Of a stretch of 64,000 nucleotides of DNA, positions 45,011 to 53,975 are shown one piece after another. A model generated the notes under the pieces. It was not told the origin of the DNA. It saw only the letters and a program-made list of their open reading frames with translations, and ran no database searches. Each line of letters begins with the position of its first letter. Position 1 is the first letter of the stretch. Source of the DNA: Tistrella bauzanensis (GTDB lineage Bacteria; Pseudomonadota; Alphaproteobacteria; Tistrellales; Tistrellaceae); assembly GCF_014636235.1 (NCBI RefSeq), contig NZ_BMDZ01000020.1, positions 1 to 64,000 on the forward strand, read 5' to 3'. A program made the position numbers and the translations under genes.

Positions 45011-47158
45011 ATGGCTGAACGCGGCGGCCTGCCAACACCGATCAGCAACCCGCAGGGCAAGGGCGGCGGACCCGGCGCGCCGCGTGGCGATGGCGGCGTG
45101 ATCGGCCGGTTCGGCACCATGCTGGGCAGCGCCGATCTGGTCGTCGCTTTCGGGATGCTGTTCATCCTGGTCGTGATGATCTTCCCGATCCCGACCTGGA
45201 CGCTCGACCTGCTTCTGTCGATGTCGATCAGCCTGTCGCTGGTCATCCTGCTGATCACCCTGTTCATCCAGCGCCCGCTGGATTTCAGCTCGTTTCCGAC
45301 CATCCTGCTGGTGTCGACGATGTTCCGGCTAGCGCTGAACATCGCCTCGACCCGGCTGATCCTCAGCCATGGCCACGAGGGCACATCCGCCGCGGGCCAG
45401 GTGATCGAGGCCTTCGGCCAGTTCGTGATGGGCGGCAATTTCATGATCGGGGTGATCGTCTTCATCATCCTGGTGCTGATCAATTTCATCGTCATCACCA
45501 AGGGTTCCGGCCGTATTGCCGAGGTCTCCGCCCGGTTCAGCCTGGATGCGATGCCCGGCAAGCAGATGGCGATCGACGCCGATCTGTCGGCCGGGCTGAT
45601 CGACGAGACCACCGCCCGCCGGCGACGCAAGGATCTGGAAGACGAAAGCACCTTCTTCGGCGCCATGGACGGCGCCGCGAAGTTCGTGCGCGGCGATGCC
45701 ATCGCCGGGCTGCTGATCACTGTGATCAACGTCGTCGGCGGCATCATCATCGGCACGGTGCAGCAGGGCATCAGCTTCAACGAGGCGCTGCGCAGCTATA
45801 CCCTGCTGACGGTCGGCGACGGCCTGGTGTCGCAGATCCCGGCGCTGCTGATCTCCACCGGTGCCGGCCTCCTGGTCACCAAATCCGGCGTCATCGGCAC
45901 CGCCGATCAGGCGATCATCGGCCAGTTGCGCAAGCATCCCAAGGCAGTCGGCATCACCGCCGCCATGCTGGTCTTCATGGGAATGCTGCCCGGCATCCCG
46001 ACCTTGCCCTTCTGGGGCTTCGCCTCCGTTCTGGGCTTCATGACCTGGCGGCTGACCCGCGCATCCAGGCGCGCGGAAGCGGAAGCGGTCGCGGCCGCGG
46101 TGGAACCGCCGGCCGTGCCGATGGACGAGCCGATCTCGTCGGCGCTGCATATCGATCTGCTGCGTATCGAACTGGGTTACGGTCTGCTGCCGTTGATCTC
46201 GGAAGAACGCGGCCATCGGCTGACCGAGCAGATCAAGGCACTGCGTCGCCAGATCGCCGGCGATCTGGGCTTCGTGATGCCGGCGGTGCGCATCCAGGAC
46301 AATATGCAACTGCCGGCCAACACCTATGTGCTGCGGGTCAAGGAAATCGAGGCCGGCCGCGGCGAGCTGCGCCCGGCCATGCTACTGGTGATGGATCCGC
46401 GCGGCGAGACGATCAGCCTGCCGGGCGAGGAGACCACCGAGCCCACCTTCGGCCTGCCGGCCAAATGGGTTGAGGAGAGCCGGCGCGAGGAGGCGCATTT
46501 CCGCGGCCTGACCGTGGTCGATCCGGCCACCGTGCTGACCACCCATCTGACCGAGATGGTCAAGGAATACATGCCCGAGCTGCTGTCGCGGATCGAGACC
46601 CAGAAGCTGCTCGACGATCTGGGCCCCGACCACCAGAAGACCGTGGCCGAGATGATCCCCAGCCAGATCACGGTCGGCGGACTGCAACGGGTGCTGCAGA
46701 ACCTGCTGCGCGAGCGGATTTCCGTCCGCGACCTGCCGACGATTCTGGAAGGGGTTTCGGAAGCCTGCGGCTATACCCAGTCGGCGATGCTGATCACCGA
46801 GCATGTCCGGGCGCGGCTGGCGCGGCAGATCTGCGCCTCGGTCACCTCCGATCAGGGCTATGTGCCGATCATCACCCTGTCGCCGGATTGGGAACAGGCT
46901 TTCGCCGAAGCGCTGGTCGGCCCGGGGGAGGAAAAGCAGTTGGCCATGGCGCCGACCCGGCTTCAGGAGTTCATTTCCAGGGTTCGCCAGGCCTTCGAAC
47001 GCCAGGCCATGCTGGGCGAGACCCCGGTGCTGTTGACCAGCCCGGTGATCCGGCCTTATGTGCGATCGATCATCGAACGGTTCCGGCCGATGACGGTGGT
47101 CATGTCGCAGAACGAAATCGACAGCCGCGCACGCATCAGAACGGTGGCCCAGATCTGA
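45011..47158 (+). CDS. flhA: Flagellar export gate protein FlhA
   Basis: The largest export-gate membrane protein, 715 aa. Eight transmembrane helices lie between about residues 38 and 330. The conserved FHIPEP-type loop reads RFSLDAMPGKQMAIDADLSAGLID (core DAMPGKQMAIDADL). The cytoplasmic docking domain spans about 370-715 and ends SQNEIDSRARIRTVAQI. ATG 45011 is used; a TTG three bases earlier is in frame but needless. It follows flbD by 63 bp and precedes flhF by 67 bp. Confidence 0.96.
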   Translation: MAERGGLPTPISNPQGKGGGPGAPRGDGGVIGRFGTMLGSADLVVAFGMLFILVVMIFPIPTWTLDLLLSMSISLSLVILLITLFIQRPLDFSSFPTILLVSTMFRLALNIASTRLILSHGHEGTSAAGQVIEAFGQFVMGGNFMIGVIVFIILVLINFIVITKGSGRIAEVSARFSLDAMPGKQMAIDADLSAGLIDETTARRRRKDLEDESTFFGAMDGAAKFVRGDAIAGLLITVINVVGGIIIGTVQQGISFNEALRSYTLLTVGDGLVSQIPALLISTGAGLLVTKSGVIGTADQAIIGQLRKHPKAVGITAAMLVFMGMLPGIPTLPFWGFASVLGFMTWRLTRASRRAEAEAVAAAVEPPAVPMDEPISSALHIDLLRIELGYGLLPLISEERGHRLTEQIKALRRQIAGDLGFVMPAVRIQDNMQLPANTYVLRVKEIEAGRGELRPAMLLVMDPRGETISLPGEETTEPTFGLPAKWVEESRREEAHFRGLTVVDPATVLTTHLTEMVKEYMPELLSRIETQKLLDDLGPDHQKTVAEMIPSQITVGGLQRVLQNLLRERISVRDLPTILEGVSEACGYTQSAMLITEHVRARLARQICASVTSDQGYVPIITLSPDWEQAFAEALVGPGEEKQLAMAPTRLQEFISRVRQAFERQAMLGETPVLLTSPVIRPYVRSIIERFRPMTVVMSQNEIDSRARIRTVAQI

Positions 47159-47225
47159 TGACCTTATTTGACCGTTTTCCCGCCATCACCCGCAGGTCTG
47201 TCCCGCGTCTCACGAGGGCAGCGGC

Positions 47226-48572
47226 ATGCGGCTGAAAACCTTTCAGGCGGCGGACATGGCGCAGGCACTGGCCGAGGTCCGCAGGGTTCTGGGCGATGAC
47301 GCGATCATCGTGTCGACCGTGCCTGCGGAAAGCGGACGTGGTGTCGTGGTGACAGCCGCGATCGATGGTCCGCCGCGACCGCAGCCGGCCGCAGCGGCCG
47401 GTGGTCGTGCTTCGGAGAATACCGATGATCCGCGTCGGCGGCCCGCCCCCCGCGGCGGCTCGGTCGCCGCCAGTGCCCAGACCGTGCTGGAAGAGCGCGC
47501 TGCCCTTCATCGCCGCAGTGGTGGCGCCCGTCCGGCCGGCGCGACGGCGGGCACGGTGCCGCCGGCTGTCGCCGAACGCGCAGCCCGTATGCCCCTGCTA
47601 CGCAGCCCCGCCGATGACGACGAGATCGAACTGGAGTTCGAACAGGAAGAAGCCGCAGCACTGGCACCGGCTGCCGCATCGAGTGCCGCCCGTCAGGCGG
47701 CGCGCGGCAATCGCGAGGACGGCGAGGCTGAGGACCGGCCCAGGCTGTCGCCGGATCTGGCGCTGGTGGAACGCGCCCTGGCCTTTCACGGCATCGCCGG
47801 CCAGACCGGCCGGCGCCTGCTGGTCGCCGCCCGTGACCGCCTGCGCTGCCAGGAGCCGCCGGAACGTGCCCTGGCCCAGGCACTGGACCGGGTGGTGGGT
47901 TTCGACCCGCTGGGCCGTGGCGGCCACCGGCCCCAGGCCTTCGCCCTGGTCGGCCCCACCGGCGCCGGTAAGACCGTGACCGTGGCCAAGCTTGCCGCCC
48001 GTGCCATCACTCAGGGCCGGCGGCTGACCGTGGTGACCGCCGACACCATCCGCGCCGGCGGTATCGAACAGCTTGCCGCCTATACCGGCATGCTCGGCAT
48101 CGACCTGCTGGTCGCCGGAAGTTCGCGTGAACTGGCGCGGGTGGCGGCACGGGCGCGGTCGGATGCAGCGGGCGAACCGATGACCCTTCTGGTCGACACC
48201 GCCGGGGTGAACCCTTTTTTCGCGGAAGAGACCGAGGAACTGGCGGCATTGATCGATGCCGCCGAACTTGAACCGATACTGGTGCTGCCGGCCGGCCTCG
48301 ATCCATTCGAGGCGGCCGATCAGGGAGCCGCCTTCGCATCCCTGCACCCGCGACGGGCGATCTGCACGCGGCTCGACGGCGCGCGCCGGCTGGGGGCTGT
48401 CATCGCCGCCGCCGCCGCCGCCCATGTCCGCCTGTCCGAAGCGAGCGTCACCGCCCATGTCTCCGAAGGACTGAACCCGTTGAGTGCTGCGGGGTTGGCG
48501 CAACTCTTGCTTAGAGATCCGCTCAACCTTCGCCCCGCAAAACTCGACCGAGACGCCGAGATCCGCCCATGA
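47226..48572 (+). CDS. flhF: SRP-like GTPase FlhF
   Basis: Flagellar position regulator of the SRP GTPase family, 448 aa. An N-terminal basic B part (MRLKTFQAADMAQALAEVRRVLGDDAIIVST) precedes a disordered Ala/Arg/Pro stretch (about 50-180), then the N and G domains. The P-loop GPTGAGKT (about residues 243-250) and TADTIRAGGIEQLAAY are intact. G3 reads DTAGVNPF rather than DTAGR, and G4 reads TRLDGARRLG rather than TKLDE, so nucleotide turnover may differ. It overlaps flhG by 4 nt (ATGA, 48569-48572). Confidence 0.9.
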   Translation: MRLKTFQAADMAQALAEVRRVLGDDAIIVSTVPAESGRGVVVTAAIDGPPRPQPAAAAGGRASENTDDPRRRPAPRGGSVAASAQTVLEERAALHRRSGGARPAGATAGTVPPAVAERAARMPLLRSPADDDEIELEFEQEEAAALAPAAASSAARQAARGNREDGEAEDRPRLSPDLALVERALAFHGIAGQTGRRLLVAARDRLRCQEPPERALAQALDRVVGFDPLGRGGHRPQAFALVGPTGAGKTVTVAKLAARAITQGRRLTVVTADTIRAGGIEQLAAYTGMLGIDLLVAGSSRELARVAARARSDAAGEPMTLLVDTAGVNPFFAEETEELAALIDAAELEPILVLPAGLDPFEAADQGAAFASLHPRRAICTRLDGARRLGAVIAAAAAAHVRLSEASVTAHVSEGLNPLSAAGLAQLLLRDPLNLRPAKLDRDAEIRP

Positions 48573-49354
48573 ACGTCGACCGTTCGGTTCATATCCATCC
48601 CGCGGCGAAGTTGCGTGCGCGCAACATCATCGCCATAGCGTCCGGCAAAGGCGGGGTCGGCAAGACCTGGCTCTCGATCACCCTTGCCGGGGCACTCGCC
48701 CGGCGGGGCCGCCGGGTGCTGCTGTTCGACGGCGATCTTGGCCTGGCCAATGTCGACGTCCAGCTCGGCCTGACACCCGCCGCCGATCTGGCGGGTGTGG
48801 TCACCGGCCGCGTCGGCTTTTCCGAGGCGATCTTCAGCTATCAGGCCGGCGGCTTCGACATCCTTCCCGGCCGATCCGGCTCGGGCTCGCTCGGCCGCCT
48901 GCCGAGCGACCGCCTGGGTATGCTCAGGCTGGGCCTGGTGCAGGCAGCCCGAAGCTATGATACTGTCTTGATTGACTTGGCCGCCGGGCTTGATCAGTCG
49001 GTGCGGGCGCTTGCCGCCACGGCCGGCACCGGGCTGGTGGTCACCAATGACGAGCCCACCTCGATCACCGACGCTTATGCCTTCGTGAAGGCGATGCTGC
49101 GCGACAACCCGGAAGCCGATCAGCGGATCGTGGTCAACATGGCCGAAACCCAGAGCGGCGGCCTGCGGACCTATGAAACCCTGCGCAATGCCGCCCATAA
49201 TTTTCTGGGCGTCGAGCCGAAGCTGGCCGGCATCATCCGCCGGGACAAGATGGTGCGCGAGGCGATCCGCCGCCAGACGCCGTTGACCGTCCGTCATCCC
49301 AACGCCCCCGCCGCCATGGATGTCGACAAGATCGCCGCCCATCTGATGCTCTGA
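48569..49354 (+). CDS. flhG: Flagellar number regulator FlhG (MinD-like ATPase)
   Basis: A 261-aa MinD/ParA-family ATPase. The deviant Walker A motif SGKGGVGKTWLSI lies at residues 25-37, switch I-like DGDLGLANVDVQLGL about 51-65, and Walker B-like TVLIDLAAGL about 131-140 where family members usually have D-T-A-A-G. FlhG with FlhF sets flagellar number and place. The start overlaps the flhF stop, so the two are translationally coupled. Confidence 0.92.
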   Translation: MNVDRSVHIHPAAKLRARNIIAIASGKGGVGKTWLSITLAGALARRGRRVLLFDGDLGLANVDVQLGLTPAADLAGVVTGRVGFSEAIFSYQAGGFDILPGRSGSGSLGRLPSDRLGMLRLGLVQAARSYDTVLIDLAAGLDQSVRALAATAGTGLVVTNDEPTSITDAYAFVKAMLRDNPEADQRIVVNMAETQSGGLRTYETLRNAAHNFLGVEPKLAGIIRRDKMVREAIRRQTPLTVRHPNAPAAMDVDKIAAHLML

Positions 49355-49355
49355 C

Positions 49356-49397
49356 GGACCGGGCTCAACGGACCGGGTTCAACGGACTGGGTTCAAC
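49356..49397. repeat. Three 14-bp tandem repeats after flhG
   Basis: GGACCGGGCTCAAC and two near copies run without gap at 49356-49369, 49370-49383 and 49384-49397, starting just after the flhG stop. No function is evident. They lie 36 bp before the paired ftr-like sites. Confidence 0.85.
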
Positions 49398-49432
49398 GGC
49401 GCCTGACGGCAGGGCGCGACGTCCGGGGGCAC

Positions 49433-49475
49433 CCCGGCAGAAATTGCCGACCACCCGGCAGACTCTGCCGGGTGG
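49433..49475. promoter_or_regulatory. Paired ftr-like inverted repeats upstream of the second FliK-like gene
   Basis: CGGCA-N5-TGCCG at 49435-49449 (plus-strand fit to CGGC-N2-AAA-N2-GC-N-G is exact) and CCACCCGGCAG-N3-CTGCCGGGTGG at 49451-49475, centres 21 bp apart. The right-hand repeat could also fold as a terminator for the flhG transcript. No exactly spaced sigma-54 promoter was found between here and the ATG at 49507. Confidence 0.55.
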
Positions 49476-49506
49476 GTTCTGATCCTTGCCCCGGAGCCGG
49501 CACTCA

Positions 49507-52500
49507 ATGGTCGATGCCATACCGCCATCTGCCGCAGGGTCATTGATCCGCACCGCGATCGACGCGCGGACGGCGGGTCAGCGCGATGCGCGGCCGCGCC
49601 CGGATGGTCAGGCCCGCTCCGATGCCGGACAACATCACGAGCCGTCTGGCCCGCGCACCGGTGGCGATGGTGGCACCAGCGCCGGTGGTGCCGGCAACAG
49701 AGGGCCGGGTGCCGGCGGAACCGGTGCCGCACCGGGCGGCACGGCATCGGCGCAACGCCCCCCCGACCAGATCATCAACACCCAACAGCCTGCCACGCAA
49801 CAGACCGACGATCCGGCACAAGGCGATCCGCGCCAGCGGGCCCCGGTTGGTGGCGGCGAGGCGGATGCCACAGGCGGCAGGTCGATCCGCGGGGACGTGT
49901 TGTCCCGCTCCGACCCGGCGGGCGCCGCGGATGTGGCGACCCGCACCGCCATCGCGCGTGGCATGGCTGAAACCCAGCGCCTGCCGACCGACGGCACCGT
50001 GGGGCGGATCGCCCTGCCGGTGGTTCTGCGCGGCCGCGACGAGGCCGGCCGGCCGCTGGTGCGCACGCCTATAGGGCGGCTGGCGCTGATCCCGACCCCG
50101 CCGCTGCCAGCGGCCGCGCCAGCGGCATCAGCATCGCCGCCCGCCTCCTCGACCGCCCCGACATCGCCGGTACCGACATCGCCGGCACTGACATCTGCCG
50201 GGGCAACCGCTGCCGGAACCATCGACACGGCCGAAGCCCCGGCAATGTCGGCAACATCGCTGGGCGACCACCGCGACCTGGCGCGGGTGACATCGGCCAG
50301 CGTCGGCCGGCTGCCCGATATGCTGGGCCGGGTTCCGGTCACACTGCTGGACAAAGCCGGGCGGCTGGTCGTCGAGGCCCACGGCATTCCCGCCCCCGAA
50401 GCGGAACCGGATGGCGGCGACGGCATGGGCGCCATGACGACAGAAGCCCGGCGCCGTGCCGCCGCCGCTGATCACCATGCGCCGCCACGCCCGGCACGGG
50501 CGCTGCTGGCCCTGCGCTTCGCCCCCCCTGCACCGGCCGCCTCCGTGCCGGCGGGCCCGGCTTCGGCCAGCCTCACCAATGCCAGCCCTACGACAGCCGG
50601 CCCCACGCCGGCCAGCCCCACATCGGCGGGTCAGATGCCGACGGGCATACCTCCACGCGGCGTGGCAGCCGGTCCTGCGGTGGCCGCCGCCGAAACGTCA
50701 TCGCGCCTGCCGCGACCGGCTGCCCGGCCGGCACCGGTTGGTGTCGATCCGGTGTCGCAGCTCATCGAATGGGCGGCCCGGGCGCCGGCCGGCACCGCCC
50801 TGCGGGTGATGTCGGTCGACCGCGTTCCAACGCCGGCGCCGGCACCCGGCATCCAGCCACGCCAGACAACCGGCGCTGCCGCACCGGCAATGGCCTCGGC
50901 ACCCTGGCAGACGGGCGCCCCGCCGCCGACGGTCCCGCCCCCGACGGTCCCGCCGCCAACGATCCCCTCATCGCCGACCCCATCACCCACGCCCCCATCA
51001 TTGGCGACCAGCCCGCCACCGCCGCTTCCGCGCATGGCGGCATCCGCCCATGGCCCGACGATCGGCCAGGTGCCGGATCGCGTTCTGATCGCGCCCGACA
51101 CATCGCCGCCCGTCCGGCATGTGCCGGCTCGTCCTGGCGTTGCCGCCGCCCCGAACGCAGGTGGCCCGGCTGCCATGCCCCAGGAGCACGGGACGGATGG
51201 CCGCTTCAGCCGCCCGGCCGGCGCCATCTGGTCGGGACAGGCCGATCCGCCGACCAATGCGCTGCCGGCAACGCCCCAGGTTCCCACCCACCTCCGGGCC
51301 ACCTCCGGTCCGCTGCCCTCAGCCGGGCCGGCACCGACACCCACATCCCCGCCCTCCTGGCCGCCGTCTTCAGCCGCGCCCGTCATCCCGTCATCCGGAC
51401 CAGTCCCATCACCCTGGCTCACCCCGTCGCCGTGGCCGGCGGGCGCCTCCTGGCAGACACCCATGGCCCCCGGCACGACACCGGCACCGCCGGTGTCGCC
51501 GCTGCCCGCGACCGAGATGCCTGTGCATGCTGGCGAAACGCCGCCGTCCGGGGCCGCAGCGGCCGGCCCAACCGCCGACCGACCAGCCCGTTCAGAGTCG
51601 GGACCGCAGACATGGGCAGCGCCCGGCCCGCGCGCGCCCACTGCGATGTCCGATCGGCCCGACGGCACCGGCCGCGAGACTGCGGGCAGGCAGGGCCCGG
51701 CACCGGTCACGCCATCGGCGTCACCGCCGGCACCGGCGCCGGCGGCACGATCGGCCTGGAGCCTTGAAGCCCCCGCGACACCATCCGACGGGCCGCCGAT
51801 TGTGCGCGACAGCAGCCAGACCGTGCGAGCACCCGCCCATGTGCCGGCCGAGGCGCCGGCACATGCACCACAATCCGGCACGGCCTGGACGGCGCGGGCC
51901 GACATGCCGGCCGTCACCCGTCCGCCCGCCGCGGATATCGCCAGCCATGGCCGCGAGATGGGCCGCGCGGTCGACAACGACATGCCCCGCCGTCCGCCCT
52001 CGGCCGGGCCGGCTTCCGCCTCTGCCCTTGCTGCCGGCGACGCGCCATCGGCACCGGTGCCGCCACAGCGGCTGTACATCCCGCCCTCGGCGGGTGCTGC
52101 AACCGCTGGGATGGCGGGCCCCGCCAGCCTCTGGCGGGCCGATGCGATCCCGCCGGCCCCGATCTCCGCCCCGGCCGCCGCCCCCGCCGCGATGCCCGCG
52201 CCGGCAATCGTCGCGCCGCTGCCCGCTATCCCCGCGCCACAGGCCGCGGCCGTGCCGATGGCGCCCGATCGCCCCATGCCATCGGCGCCCGATCGCCCCA
52301 TGTCATCGGCGCCCGATCGCCCCATGTCATCGGCGGACGACGATCTGGCATCGCTGGACGACGCCACCCGCCTGGTCGATCGCACTCGCCAGTTGATCAT
52401 GGCCGAGGCCGAGGGAACATATGTCGCCGCCGGCAGCGATGATGACGCACCGGCGCGTGCCGCCTCCGGTCACGGCCCTGAAGCGGCACGGCTGTCGGCG

Positions 52501-53373
52501 ATCGTCGTCGGCAAGGATGCTGCCGGCCGGATGATGGTCAGCACATCGATCGGGCTGTTGTCGCTGGACCATGTCGATGTCTCAGGGCCGCCCCTGGCGC
52601 CGGGGACGCGGCTCAGCCTGGTGGTGACGCCCGAGACCCCACGGCCAGGCGCGGCCACGGCCGGCGCCGCGCCACCGGTCACAATGCCCGGCGATCCGCT
52701 CGCCCCTGCCGACTGGCGATCGCTCGCACAGGCGGCGCAGCTGGTGGCCGCCCTGCATCCGGCGGCGGCCGAACGCCTGCTGTCGCCCGTGGCGCCCACC
52801 CCCGGCCGCGACTTCGCAGCACATCTGATGGTGCTGATGAAGCAGGTGCTGTCCGGCACACGCCCCGATGCGGTCGACGATCTGGCCGACAATCTGGAAC
52901 GGCTGGGCGCCGCCGAGACGGCACGCGGCGTGGTCTCGGAATTCGACAGTGCCGCACAGGGTGCCGCCCCTGTGGTGGCGGGTGAATGGCGCAGCATTCA
53001 GGTACCAAGCTGGGCCAATGCCACTGTGATCCCGGTTCATCTGCATGTCCAGCAATCGAGCCGCGATGGCGGCAACCGCGAGGAGGACACCGGCGGCGGC
53101 ACCGGCGACATCTGCCGCTTCATCGTCGAAACCCGGCTGAGCCGCCTGGGCGCGCTGCAACTCGATGGTCTGGCAGCCCCCGGCCGGATCGACATGGTCC
53201 TGCGCAGTGCCCGGCCGCTGCCGGCCGGCACCGCCGAAGCGCTGGCCGGGGTGATGGGCGATGTGCTGGCGGTGGCCGGTCTTCAGGGCGGGCTGGTGGT
53301 GCGGACCGAACCGCCGGCGCCGGTGCCGCAGCGCCGCGCGCCGCGGCGAGACGTCGGCGGCGTGGTCGCATAA
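49507..53373 (+). CDS. Giant Pro/Ala-rich FliK-like protein
   Basis: A 1288-aa protein, mostly Pro/Ala/Thr/Gly low-complexity sequence. Three related short beta motifs stand out: GRIALPVVLRGRDEAGRPLV about residue 170, GRVPVTLLDKAGRLVV about 277, and ARLSAIVVGKDAAGRMMVST about 995. The C-terminal 120 residues (RFIVETRLSRLGALQLDGL, then MVLRSARPLPAGTAEALAGVMGDVLAVAGL) resemble the FliK hook-binding domain. It lies after flhG, with paired ftr-like sites 32 bp upstream. A second hook-length or export-related protein is plausible. Short exact repeats (PTVPP and APDRPMSS) show slippage. Confidence 0.7.
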   Translation: MVDAIPPSAAGSLIRTAIDARTAGQRDARPRPDGQARSDAGQHHEPSGPRTGGDGGTSAGGAGNRGPGAGGTGAAPGGTASAQRPPDQIINTQQPATQQTDDPAQGDPRQRAPVGGGEADATGGRSIRGDVLSRSDPAGAADVATRTAIARGMAETQRLPTDGTVGRIALPVVLRGRDEAGRPLVRTPIGRLALIPTPPLPAAAPAASASPPASSTAPTSPVPTSPALTSAGATAAGTIDTAEAPAMSATSLGDHRDLARVTSASVGRLPDMLGRVPVTLLDKAGRLVVEAHGIPAPEAEPDGGDGMGAMTTEARRRAAAADHHAPPRPARALLALRFAPPAPAASVPAGPASASLTNASPTTAGPTPASPTSAGQMPTGIPPRGVAAGPAVAAAETSSRLPRPAARPAPVGVDPVSQLIEWAARAPAGTALRVMSVDRVPTPAPAPGIQPRQTTGAAAPAMASAPWQTGAPPPTVPPPTVPPPTIPSSPTPSPTPPSLATSPPPPLPRMAASAHGPTIGQVPDRVLIAPDTSPPVRHVPARPGVAAAPNAGGPAAMPQEHGTDGRFSRPAGAIWSGQADPPTNALPATPQVPTHLRATSGPLPSAGPAPTPTSPPSWPPSSAAPVIPSSGPVPSPWLTPSPWPAGASWQTPMAPGTTPAPPVSPLPATEMPVHAGETPPSGAAAAGPTADRPARSESGPQTWAAPGPRAPTAMSDRPDGTGRETAGRQGPAPVTPSASPPAPAPAARSAWSLEAPATPSDGPPIVRDSSQTVRAPAHVPAEAPAHAPQSGTAWTARADMPAVTRPPAADIASHGREMGRAVDNDMPRRPPSAGPASASALAAGDAPSAPVPPQRLYIPPSAGAATAGMAGPASLWRADAIPPAPISAPAAAPAAMPAPAIVAPLPAIPAPQAAAVPMAPDRPMPSAPDRPMSSAPDRPMSSADDDLASLDDATRLVDRTRQLIMAEAEGTYVAAGSDDDAPARAASGHGPEAARLSAIVVGKDAAGRMMVSTSIGLLSLDHVDVSGPPLAPGTRLSLVVTPETPRPGAATAGAAPPVTMPGDPLAPADWRSLAQAAQLVAALHPAAAERLLSPVAPTPGRDFAAHLMVLMKQVLSGTRPDAVDDLADNLERLGAAETARGVVSEFDSAAQGAAPVVAGEWRSIQVPSWANATVIPVHLHVQQSSRDGGNREEDTGGGTGDICRFIVETRLSRLGALQLDGLAAPGRIDMVLRSARPLPAGTAEALAGVMGDVLAVAGLQGGLVVRTEPPAPVPQRRAPRRDVGGVVA
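52261..52332 (+). repeat. Three 24-bp tandem repeats in the FliK-like gene
   Basis: A 24-bp unit coding for APDRPMPS/APDRPMSS is present three times at 52261-52284, 52285-52308 and 52309-52332, in frame. It is typical slippage in a disordered coding region. Confidence 0.95.
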
Positions 53374-53457
53374 GGCGCCCGCAGGGTCTATGATGAACCG
53401 CCTGTGCACCCGCCGCGCGCGCCTGCTTCAACGACCAGCCCTGAACTGCCAGCCCGA

Positions 53458-53973
53458 ATGAGCGACCCGCACCAGATGTCGATCGACGCCCCGGACCGCG
53501 ATTCACCCGACAGCGATTCAAGGGACCGTTCCGCCCCGTCCACACCTCGTCACGGGCCGCTCGACCGCCGCTGGCAGGCGGTCGAGGAGCGGCGCGAGCA
53601 CCTGCGGCCGGCGCCGAATCCGGCCTTCGGCCATGATTATCTGGTGGAACACAGCGGCCGCAGCGCGATCCGGCTGTCAGCGGATGGCACGCCGGTCGAG
53701 GTCATCTGGCGTCTGCGCTATGTGCCCGACCGCCACATCCTGCCGCGTGCGGCACTGGATGCCTATCTGGCCCGGCTGATCGCCCGCCCGTGGTCGGGGC
53801 CGGAAGAGGTGGCAGCGGCCATCGTCGCCGATATCGGCAGCGAGGTGATGCCGCGCTTCCAGCAGGTGGTGCTGGTTCTGGATGCCAGCGCCGGCGGTAT
53901 CCGCGTCACCTTCGAAGAGAAACGGCCGACCTGGTCGAATGGCGCCCTGATGGCGCGGCTGGCCCTGCTTTAG
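53458..53973 (+). CDS. QueF-like T-fold protein without the usual catalytic residues
   Basis: A 171-aa protein. Residues 1-60 are charged and probably disordered. Residues 75-165 align by eye with the C-terminal part of preQ0 reductase QueF: RLRYVPDRHILPRAALDAYL against the SYIPDEKMVESKSLKLYL pattern, then EEVAAAIVADIG, PRFQQVVLVLDASAGGIRV against PRYIEVWGKFTPRGGISI. The QueF nucleophile Cys and the VESKS glutamate are missing. So the fold may be kept without that activity. It lies 84 bp after the FliK-like gene and converges with fliJ (2 bp). No queuosine gene is near. Function unknown. Confidence 0.6.
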   Translation: MSDPHQMSIDAPDRDSPDSDSRDRSAPSTPRHGPLDRRWQAVEERREHLRPAPNPAFGHDYLVEHSGRSAIRLSADGTPVEVIWRLRYVPDRHILPRAALDAYLARLIARPWSGPEEVAAAIVADIGSEVMPRFQQVVLVLDASAGGIRVTFEEKRPTWSNGALMARLALL

Positions 53974-53975
53974 CC

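Noticed and set aside
49451..49475. Terminator of the flhG transcript
   Set aside because: The stem is good but no T-tract follows, and the same inverted repeat occurs, always paired, ahead of fliF and fliK. A regulatory site explains this better, though both roles could coexist.
49473..49490. Sigma-54 promoter for the second FliK-like gene (GG...TTGC)
   Set aside because: The GG to GC distance is 11 instead of 10 and the TGGCA part is missing, so it was not annotated.
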